Part shown: positions 1-6,196 of the stretch, piece by piece
Layout of the letters: each line of letters starts with the position of its first letter
Position numbering within the stretch: the stretch's first letter is position 1
Source: Bacillota bacterium
GTDB lineage: Bacteria; Bacillota; Limnochordia; DUMW01
Length of the DNA: 57,769 nt
Assembly (NCBI GenBank): GCA_012839765.1
Contig: DUMW01000022.1
Location: 1-57,769, forward strand
Direction of reading: 5' to 3'
Position numbers and translations under genes: made by a program
The notes under the pieces: model-generated
What the model was told of the DNA's origin: nothing
Database searches by the model: none
The model's input: the letters and a program-made list of their open reading frames with translations, nothing else

Positions 1-2
1 GT

Positions 3-83
3 TACACGGTGAGACTACTGCCAAAGGAGCTTGGCACGCCAGATGAAATATTGGAACGATATGGGATCGAACGGTCAACTTAG
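3..83 (+). CDS. C-terminal end of an unidentified protein (cut by window start)
   Basis: An open frame runs from the window edge to a TAG stop and gives 26 residues ending in ILERYGIERST. The composition (charged, helical, no low complexity) looks like a genuine protein C-terminus, and a candidate hairpin terminator follows about 20 bases later, so the upstream transcription unit seems to end here. I do not recognise the family from so short a fragment. It could also be a chance open frame. Confidence 0.4.
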   Translation, partial: YTVRLLPKELGTPDEILERYGIERST

Positions 84-102
84 CACACGTTCTTTCTTTT
101 TT

Positions 103-134
103 CCCTGGGCTTATGTCAAAACCCCAGGATTTTT
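103..134 (+). terminator. Weak hairpin terminator upstream of the flagellar leader
   Basis: The inverted repeat CCTGGG (104-109) / CCCAGG (123-128) encloses a 13-base loop and is followed by ATTTTTGTC. The stem is short, so this is a modest candidate for ending the upstream gene before the flagellar leader begins. Confidence 0.35.
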
Positions 135-150
135 GTCTGAGAAAGAAGGG

Positions 151-171
151 ATTCGCGGGAATTTAGCGAAT
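151..171. promoter_or_regulatory. Dyad ATTCGC-N9-GCGAAT upstream of the riboswitch
   Basis: A perfect six-base inverted repeat with a nine-base spacer lies in the AT-rich stretch 60-80 bases before the riboswitch, where the operon promoter should be. I see no convincing sigma-A or sigma-28 consensus here, so this may be an operator or part of an atypical promoter. No protein can be named. Confidence 0.25.
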
Positions 172-230
172 ATGTTGTTAAGAATTTATGTTAAGGAATT
201 CATCGCGGTACTGAAGATAACAATCGAATA

Positions 231-323
231 GATCTCAACGATAAAGGCAAACCCATCGTGAGGTGGGGACGCAAAGCCTCGGGCCTACTGTCAGAGTAGG
301 AAGCCGGGTTACCGAAAGAGACT
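231..323 (+). promoter_or_regulatory. Cyclic di-GMP-I (GEMM-I) riboswitch
   Basis: The stretch has the GEMM-I core in order. It starts with AAGGCAAACC (244-253), then a stem CCCATC/GGTGGG closed by the GNRA tetraloop GTGA. GGGACGCAAAGCC (266-278) follows, then a second hairpin CCTACT/AGTAGG, and finally GCCGGGTTACCGA closing the first helix. TCTC (233-236) can pair with GAGA (318-321) as the outer base of P1. The family binds cyclic di-GMP and controls motility and biofilm genes; the Clostridioides difficile flgB leader is a known precedent. It lies about 90 bases before flgB, with a terminator-like hairpin between, which fits transcription attenuation of the flagellar operon. Direction of control (off with ligand) is inference. 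Confidence 0.93.
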
Positions 324-340
324 ATCTTTGTATAGTAGGG

Positions 341-390
341 GCAGTCCAGGTCCTTTCCTTTATTGTTGGGATCTGGGCTGCTTCTTGTAT
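341..390 (+). terminator. Terminator-like hairpin of the riboswitch expression platform
   Basis: GCAGTCCAGGTCC (341-353) pairs with GGATCTGGGCTGC (369-381) over 13 base pairs with two G-U wobbles, followed by TTCTTGTAT. The stem is strong but the U-tract is imperfect. It lies between the aptamer and the flgB ribosome binding site, where an intrinsic terminator under ligand control is expected. The competing antiterminator cannot be assigned by eye. Confidence 0.65.
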
Positions 391-414
391 CTATGTTCGG
401 AAGGAGTGAAGACA

Positions 415-804
415 ATGCAAACTAAAGCCATCGCTGGTTTGGCCTATGCCTTGGATGTGGCGGCCCTCAGGCACGAGATCATCAGTGAGAATATCGCCAA
501 CATCCATACGCCGAAATACAGGCGGAAGGACCTCCAGTTTGAGGAGACCTTGCAGCAGGCCCTGGGCCAAAGCCAGCGGTTGCAGCTCGTGGGTACCAAT
601 GAGAAACATATTGGGGCCCGGCTCAGCACTGGCCCCTTGGTGCAGGAAGTCCGCACTAAGATCCGCCAGGACGGCAACAATGTGGATTTGGAGTACGAGA
701 ATGCTACCCTAGCGAAGAATACCCTCTATTACCAAGCGGTCTCGACGGTGTTGACTAGTCATCTGAAGATGCTAGGGGCGGCCATTACCGAAGGGAGACG
801 ATAA
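415..804 (+). CDS. flgB: Flagellar basal-body rod protein FlgB
   Basis: This is the proximal rod protein, exported through the flagellar type III apparatus to join the MS-ring to the rod. The 129-residue product has the N-terminal rod/hook signature (ENIANIHTPKYRRKDL, about residues 25-40) and the usual FlgB length. I start it at ATG 415, where GGAAGGAG sits 7-10 bases upstream; an earlier in-frame codon at 328 would lie in the riboswitch terminator region and is rejected. It is the first gene of the operon, directly downstream of the riboswitch leader, so it is the first gene affected by attenuation. Confidence 0.95.
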   Translation: MQTKAIAGLAYALDVAALRHEIISENIANIHTPKYRRKDLQFEETLQQALGQSQRLQLVGTNEKHIGARLSTGPLVQEVRTKIRQDGNNVDLEYENATLAKNTLYYQAVSTVLTSHLKMLGAAITEGRR

Positions 805-807
805 TCC

Positions 808-1251
808 ATGGGTTTCTTCAGCTCCTTTGATATCAGCGCTTCTGCCCTGACCGCCGAGCGGTTGCGGATGGATGTGATTTCGGCGAATATCGCCAACGCC
901 CAAAGTACCCGCACCGAAACCGGTGACGTATACCGCCGGAAAATGGTGGTATATCGTCCCGCAAGCTATGCGCCCAGCTTCGCCCAGATCCTAGCGGGCT
1001 TGCAGGGGGACAAGGCGGCGGTGTCCGGCGTACGGGTGGCGGCCATCGTGGAGGACCGGTCAGAACTGCGCCGGGTCTATGAACCGGGACACCCCCACGC
1101 GGACCCCGAAGGCTATGTCACCTATCCCAATGTGGATGTAATTCGGGAAATGGTGGATATGATCGGAGCGGTCCGGGCCTATGAGGCCAATGCCACGGTG
1201 ATTCAGGCGGGTAAGACCATGGCCCAAGCGGCCCTGCAGATCGGCCGATAG
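808..1251 (+). CDS. flgC: Flagellar basal-body rod protein FlgC
   Basis: A second rod protein of 147 residues, three bases after flgB. The N-terminal heptad-rich helix and the SANIANAQSTRT segment (about residues 27-38) are the rod-family motif, and the C-terminal half (VDVIREMVDMIGAVRAYEAN, about 111-130) is the FlgC/FlgG C-terminal helix signature. The start ATG at 808 follows GGGAGACGATAATCC. The protein polymerises with FlgB, FlgF and FlgG to make the drive shaft. Synteny flgB-flgC-fliE is typical of Firmicutes. Confidence 0.95.
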   Translation: MGFFSSFDISASALTAERLRMDVISANIANAQSTRTETGDVYRRKMVVYRPASYAPSFAQILAGLQGDKAAVSGVRVAAIVEDRSELRRVYEPGHPHADPEGYVTYPNVDVIREMVDMIGAVRAYEANATVIQAGKTMAQAALQIGR

Positions 1252-1265
1252 GGAGGGATGCTGGG

Positions 1266-1559
1266 ATGAGAGTCGAGAATATTCGTCCGTTACAGATCGA
1301 AATCCAGCAGCCCCTTAACCAGCGGGTGCAGGGAAATGGACGTAGTTTTGCCTCGTTCCTCAAGGAAGCGGCAGAGGAACTTTTGCACAGCCAGCGGGTG
1401 GCCCATGAGGAGGCTTTGGCTTTGGCCCTTGGCCAAAGGGACGATCTGCACAATGTGATGCTGACAATGCAGAAGGCAGAGCTGAACTTGCAGCTTGTCA
1501 TTCAGATCCGGAACAGAGTAGTAGAAGCTTACCAAGAGATTATGCGGATTCAAGTTTAA
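1266..1559 (+). CDS. fliE: Flagellar hook-basal body complex protein FliE
   Basis: A small 97-residue protein in the canonical position after flgC. The conserved FliE pattern is visible: SFASFLKEA near residue 29, DLHNVMLTMQKAELNLQLVI near 61-80 and RNRVVEAYQEIMRIQV at the C-terminus. FliE is the adaptor between the MS-ring and the proximal rod and is needed early for rod export. ATG 1266 is preceded by GGGAGGGATGCTGGG; the nearby ATG at 1258 is out of frame. Confidence 0.95.
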   Translation: MRVENIRPLQIEIQQPLNQRVQGNGRSFASFLKEAAEELLHSQRVAHEEALALALGQRDDLHNVMLTMQKAELNLQLVIQIRNRVVEAYQEIMRIQV

Positions 1560-1575
1560 AATACCCAAGGATTGA

Positions 1576-3123
1576 GTGGCTCTTATGGAAATGTTCCAGC
1601 AGCTATTAGGCAGATTAAACGCGTTACCCCGTTGGACGAAAGTGTCCCTTGGGATTGGCCTGGTGGTCTTCATCGGGTTGGTGGTGGGCCCTATCCTTCT
1701 GTCCGGACGTCAGGAGTTGGTTGCCCTCTTTACTGGTCTGGATCCTAGGGACTCCGGGGAGATTGTGCGCAAGCTGGACGAACAAGGCATTCCTTACCGT
1801 CTCAGCGACCAGGGCAGGACCATCCTTGTTCCCCAAGACCAGGTGTATAAACTCCGGATTGACCTTGCCGCGGAGGGCTTACCCAGCGGTGGAGTGGTGG
1901 GGCTGGAAAGCTTCAAGGAAGCTAGTTTTGGCAGCACCGAGTTTGACCGGAGGGTCCAGTACGCCGCAGCCTTGCAGGGGGAACTGACTAGGACTTTGAG
2001 GCAATTGGAGGAAGTGGAAGACGCCCGGGTGCACCTGGTGATTCCCGAGCAGAGCATTTTCCTCAGGGATCGCTATGAGCCCACCGCTTCGGTGTTGGTT
2101 AAGCTGCGGCCTGGACGGACCCTGAGCGAATGGCAGATTCGGGGAATTGTGAACCTGGTGGCCTACAGTGTGGAGGGTATGAAGCCCAAAAACGTCACCG
2201 TGGTGGACACCCAAGGGAACACCTTGTCTGCTTTCCTGGCGGAGGACGGGGTCTTCCAGGTATCCGGTATGCAGATGCTCACCCAGTTTCAGCTGCAGCA
2301 GCAATATGAGCGCCATTTGGAGGATCGGCTCCGTGGTCTTTTGGAGCAGGTCTTCGGTTTCGGTCGAGTGGTGGCCCGGGTGAGTGTCTCCATGGACTTC
2401 GATTACCGGGAGATCACCAGTGAGGTTTTCGAACCCGGGGAAGAGGGGCAATTGATCCGCAGTGAGCAGTTGTATGAAGAGACCTTCCGGGGTAGCACCG
2501 AGATTCCCGGGGGGATTGCCGGCATCAGTTCCAATATCCCCACCTATGAGCAGGCCGAGGGAAGTACGGTGGGGGATTACGCCAAAAGCGACATTACCCG
2601 GAACTATGAGTTGAATCGGCATGTGGAAAGGACCATCGTCGCGCCAGGCAAAGTTACCAGTTGTTCCGCCGCGGTTTGGATTGATGGGGAACTGACCCCG
2701 GAACTGGAACAGCAAGTGCGGGAGACGGCTCTGGCCACCTTGGGTCTTGGGGACCGGGTACCGTACCAGGTAGCGGTCTACTCCACTGCCTTTGCTGCCA
2801 CCCCCTTCGATCAGCCAGATATTTGGGAAGAGCCGGTGGTAGAACCCGTACGTGATTATCTGCCCTGGGCCCTATTCGCCGCCGCATTAGCAATAATTAT
2901 TATTCTCGTTATAGTTCTGATAAGGCGGCGGAAGCATGCACCGGCGGAAGAGAGCGCAGTTCCCGAGTGGTTGAAGGCTGCCATCGAGGCGGCCGCCGAT
3001 GACGGCGCTTCACAGGAAGCAAGGAATACGCAGCACGACCTACAACAGGAAATTTCTCGGATGTACAAGGAGCAGCCGACGCAAGTAATAGATGCTTTAC
3101 GAGCCTGGTTGGGGGATGTATGA
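1576..3123 (+). CDS. fliF: Flagellar MS-ring protein FliF
   Basis: This 515-residue inner-membrane protein forms the MS-ring that houses the export gate and anchors the rod. A first membrane segment lies at about residues 22-43. The YscJ/FliF ring-building domains span roughly 45-400, and a second membrane segment lies at about 428-450. The cytoplasmic tail ends in a short helix (about 491-515) that binds FliG. The GTG start at 1576 follows AAGGA with a tight spacing; ATG 1585 is an alternative. The length matches the family. Confidence 0.96.
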   Translation: MALMEMFQQLLGRLNALPRWTKVSLGIGLVVFIGLVVGPILLSGRQELVALFTGLDPRDSGEIVRKLDEQGIPYRLSDQGRTILVPQDQVYKLRIDLAAEGLPSGGVVGLESFKEASFGSTEFDRRVQYAAALQGELTRTLRQLEEVEDARVHLVIPEQSIFLRDRYEPTASVLVKLRPGRTLSEWQIRGIVNLVAYSVEGMKPKNVTVVDTQGNTLSAFLAEDGVFQVSGMQMLTQFQLQQQYERHLEDRLRGLLEQVFGFGRVVARVSVSMDFDYREITSEVFEPGEEGQLIRSEQLYEETFRGSTEIPGGIAGISSNIPTYEQAEGSTVGDYAKSDITRNYELNRHVERTIVAPGKVTSCSAAVWIDGELTPELEQQVRETALATLGLGDRVPYQVAVYSTAFAATPFDQPDIWEEPVVEPVRDYLPWALFAAALAIIIILVIVLIRRRKHAPAEESAVPEWLKAAIEAAADDGASQEARNTQHDLQQEISRMYKEQPTQVIDALRAWLGDV

Positions 3124-3124
3124 G

Positions 3125-4129
3125 ATGAAGACACGCATGTCGGGGTTACAAAAAGCAGCAGTGCTGATGATTTCCCTTGGAGCGGACCTGTCCGCGTCCA
3201 TGATCCGCCAGTTGGATCCCACCGATGTGGAAGCCCTGGCGGCGGAGGTGGCCTCCACTAAGAGCGTGGACACGGAGACCCGACAGGCCGTTTTGCAGGA
3301 GTTTCGGGACATGTGCTTAGCCTTCGATTACGCCTCCCGGGGTGGTATCGATTACGCCCGGGCCATTTTGGAGAAGGCCATGGGACGGCAACAGGCGGAG
3401 GAGATCCTCTCCCGCCTGAAGAGCCGGTTCCAGCAGCGTCCCTTTGAATTTGCCCGGCGGGCTTCGGTGGATCAACTCCTCAGTTTCCTAGAGGGAGAAC
3501 ATCCCCAGACCGTGGCCCTCACCCTGTGCCACTTAAGTCCCGGTCAGGCGGCCGCCATTTTGGCCGAGCTGCCGCCGGAACAGCAGGCTAACGTGGCCAA
3601 AAGGATCGCCAGTATCGACCGGATTGCTCCCGATGCGGTGGCTTTGGTGGAACAAGCCCTCAAGGAGAAGCTCGCTTCCTACGAAGGTCAGCATGTAAAC
3701 GTCTCCGGGGGTATCGACGCCATCGTAGACATCCTGAACCGGGTGGACCGTACTACGGAAAAGGCGATCCTGGATCGATTGGCCCAGAATGATCCCGACT
3801 TAGCCGAAGAGATCCGGGAACGGATGTTCGTCTTTGAGGATATCATCTTCCTGGACGATCGGGCAGTCCAGCGGGTACTGCGGGAGGTCAGTTCCCGGGA
3901 TATCGCCTTGGCCCTCAAGACCGCCAGCGAAGATGTGGCCAATGTCATCTTCAACAACATGTCTTCCCGGGCTGCCGAGGCTCTTAAGGAAGATATTGCA
4001 GTGATGGGCCCCGTGCGACTACGGGAAGTGGAAGAGGCCCAAGGTCGGATTGTCAATATCATTCGTCGGTTGGATGAACTGGGCGAGATCGTCATCGCCC
4101 GGGGAGGGGAGGATACCGTCGTTGTCTAG
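3125..4129 (+). CDS. fliG: Flagellar motor switch protein FliG
   Basis: FliG is the upper C-ring protein that binds FliF and takes torque from MotA. The 334-residue product has the N-terminal FliF-binding domain (GLQKAAVLMISLGADLS), the middle domain with EHPQTVALTLCHL near residue 125, and the C-terminal torque helix DDRAVQRVLREV with the alternating charges that contact the stator. ATG 3125 lies two bases after the fliF stop, which indicates translational coupling; a longer start at 3092 would run inside fliF and give an extra non-conserved leader. Confidence 0.96.
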   Translation: MKTRMSGLQKAAVLMISLGADLSASMIRQLDPTDVEALAAEVASTKSVDTETRQAVLQEFRDMCLAFDYASRGGIDYARAILEKAMGRQQAEEILSRLKSRFQQRPFEFARRASVDQLLSFLEGEHPQTVALTLCHLSPGQAAAILAELPPEQQANVAKRIASIDRIAPDAVALVEQALKEKLASYEGQHVNVSGGIDAIVDILNRVDRTTEKAILDRLAQNDPDLAEEIRERMFVFEDIIFLDDRAVQRVLREVSSRDIALALKTASEDVANVIFNNMSSRAAEALKEDIAVMGPVRLREVEEAQGRIVNIIRRLDELGEIVIARGGEDTVVV

Positions 4130-4847
4130 CTTAGTGAAGGGTCAATTTGTTTGTAAGGTGCAAAACGGCAGTGTTACCTATGCCCTGTATCCGAAAGAGG
4201 TACGCACCCTGGAGGAGATTCGCCACGAACTGATGGAAATCCAGCAAAAACTGGCGGAAAAGAAACGGCACCTCCAACAGGAATTGGCCAGGGAGAAGGC
4301 CATGGTGTTGGCCCAGGCCCAAGAAGAGGCCGAGGGGATCGTGGCCGCAGCCAAGGCCGCCGCGGACGAAATCCGGGAAACCGCCAGGGAAGAGGGTTTC
4401 TCTGCGGGGTACGCGGAAGGCTTTGCCCAAGGCCAGGCAAAGGCCCAGGAGCTCATCGATCAAGCCCAGCGGGTTTTGGACGCGGCGGTGGCCGACCGAC
4501 GGCGTAAGATGGAGGAGTTGGAGCCCCAATTGATCGGGCTTCTGTGTGAGCTTGCTGGCAAGCTGGTGTCCTATCAGGCCAAATTCGACGACGATGTGTT
4601 GGCCGGGATTATCGAAGGGGTGCTCACGGCCGCGGAACAGGCCCGGCAGATTACCCTCCGGGTCCATCCTCACCGGGTGGCCTTGACGAGGGAACTTACG
4701 GCCCAGCTGCCCTACGAGGTGGCAGTGTTGGGCGATGACACTTTGGGTCTTGCTGATTGCTATCTAGAGTCGGATATCGGGGAGTACGATGGCCGGCTAA
4801 TCAGTCAAGTGGCGCGGCTGAAACAAAGACTGATTGAGACGGCGTAG
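4122..4847 (+). CDS. fliH: Flagellar assembly protein FliH
   Basis: FliH is the peripheral stalk-like regulator of the export ATPase FliI. The 241-residue product has a long charged Ala/Glu/Gln coiled coil (about residues 30-125) with a glycine-spaced stretch (GYAEGFAQGQAKA), then the conserved FliH/HrpE C-terminal domain with two-helix plus beta structure. The start is ambiguous. TTG 4122 overlaps fliG by eight bases and has GGGAGGA at a good distance; GTG 4134 is the alternative. A start at 4050 inside fliG is rejected because it adds unrelated sequence. Confidence 0.88.
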   Translation: MSSLVKGQFVCKVQNGSVTYALYPKEVRTLEEIRHELMEIQQKLAEKKRHLQQELAREKAMVLAQAQEEAEGIVAAAKAAADEIRETAREEGFSAGYAEGFAQGQAKAQELIDQAQRVLDAAVADRRRKMEELEPQLIGLLCELAGKLVSYQAKFDDDVLAGIIEGVLTAAEQARQITLRVHPHRVALTRELTAQLPYEVAVLGDDTLGLADCYLESDIGEYDGRLISQVARLKQRLIETA

Positions 4848-4857
4848 GAGTTTAGCT

Positions 4858-6162
4858 ATGGAGTTGTTGACCAAGTACCGTTCACGGATCAGGGAAGTAG
4901 ATCCCATCGTCCGTCTGGGGCGAGTGACCCGGGTGGTGGGGATCATTGTCGAGTCCATCGGGCCCGATGTACAGGTAGGCGAGTATTGCCTCATTGAAAC
5001 CGGCGAGGGCCAGGAGCCCATCGGTGCGGAAGTGGTTGGTTTTCGGGATGGGCGCATTTTGCTCATGCCCCTAGCTGAAATGGATGGTATCAAGCGAGGC
5101 AGTCGGGTCATTGCCACCGGCGGCCCCCTGAAGGTCCAGGTGGGAGAGGCCCTCTTGGGCCGGGTGGTGGATGGCTTGGGACGCCCCATCGACGGCAAAG
5201 GACCCCTTACCGGTTCCTGGCGTTCGGTAAACGGACGGGCGCCGGAACCCTTGAGCCGGGAGGTTATTGATGAACCCTTGTCCTTAGGGGTTCGGGCCAT
5301 TGATGGTCTACTTACCATTGGTAAGGGCCAACGGATCGGCATTTTCGCCGGTAGTGGTGTGGGTAAGAGCACCCTCATCGGAATGATCGCCCGGAATTGC
5401 GCCGCCGATGTGAAGGTCATTGCCCTGGTGGGGGAACGGGGGCGGGAAGTGAAGGAGTTTGTGGAAAGTCAGCTTGCCGCAGGCCAGGAATCGGTGGTGG
5501 TAGCCGCCACCAGTGACACTCCCCCCTTGATTCGACTGAAGGCCGGCTTTACTGCCACCACCATCGCAGAATACTTCTGCAATCAGGGGGCCGACGTGCT
5601 TTTGATGATGGATTCGGTGACTCGTCTGGCCATGGCCCAAAGGGAAATCGGCCTCAGTGCTGGGGAACCTCCCACCACCAGGGGCTACACCCCCTCCATG
5701 TTCAGCCTTCTGCCCAAGCTGATGGAGCGGGCGGGAAAGGCGGAACGGGGGAGTATCACCGGGATTTACACGGTGCTGGTGGAAGGAGACGATTTTAACG
5801 AACCCGTCTCCGATACAGCCCGGGGAATTCTGGACGGACACATCGTCCTTACCCGGAGACTGGCGGAACAGGGCCATTTTCCGGCCATTGATGTTCTGGC
5901 CAGCATCAGTCGGTTGATGCCGAAGCTGGTCAGTAAAGAACACTTGGTCAATGCCCGCAAGGTGGTTAAGCTTCTGGCCGCCTACCGCGAGGTGGAGGAC
6001 TTGATCCAAGTGGGGGCCTACAAACCGGGCAACAACCCGGAGACCGACTTGGCGGTGGAGATGTATGGTCCCTTGAACGGATTTCTGCAACAGGACCAAG
6101 AGGAAGCCATACCCTTTGAGGAAACCTACCAGCAGCTACAAGCCCTGGTGGGACACCTGTAG
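4858..6162 (+). CDS. fliI: Flagellar export ATPase FliI
   Basis: This is the F1-beta-like ATPase that unfolds and delivers substrates to the flagellar export gate. The 434-residue protein has a Walker A loop (FAGSGVGKST, about residues 163-172), Walker B strand VLLMMDSVTRLAMAQREIG near 245-265, and the PPTTRGYTPSMFSLLPKLMERAG segment that marks FliI/YscN ATPases. ATG 4858 is preceded by TAGGAGTTTAGCT. In most operons fliJ follows; here the next gene is fliK after only 34 bases. Confidence 0.96.
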   Translation: MELLTKYRSRIREVDPIVRLGRVTRVVGIIVESIGPDVQVGEYCLIETGEGQEPIGAEVVGFRDGRILLMPLAEMDGIKRGSRVIATGGPLKVQVGEALLGRVVDGLGRPIDGKGPLTGSWRSVNGRAPEPLSREVIDEPLSLGVRAIDGLLTIGKGQRIGIFAGSGVGKSTLIGMIARNCAADVKVIALVGERGREVKEFVESQLAAGQESVVVAATSDTPPLIRLKAGFTATTIAEYFCNQGADVLLMMDSVTRLAMAQREIGLSAGEPPTTRGYTPSMFSLLPKLMERAGKAERGSITGIYTVLVEGDDFNEPVSDTARGILDGHIVLTRRLAEQGHFPAIDVLASISRLMPKLVSKEHLVNARKVVKLLAAYREVEDLIQVGAYKPGNNPETDLAVEMYGPLNGFLQQDQEEAIPFEETYQQLQALVGHL

Positions 6163-6196
6163 ATAGAAGAGAACTGAGAGGGAAAGGAGGTGAAAA

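Noticed and set aside
31-231. Open frame of 66 codons before the riboswitch
   Set aside because: It runs through the hairpin and the AT-rich promoter region, has no family pattern and no good ribosome binding site.
1879-2715. 278-codon minus-strand frame opposite fliF
   Set aside because: It mirrors the strongly conserved fliF frame; composition (His/Pro/Gln-rich) is that of an antisense shadow.
4050-4121. Extension of FliH into the fliG coding region
   Set aside because: The added residues come from the fliG frame shift and no ribosome binding site supports that start.
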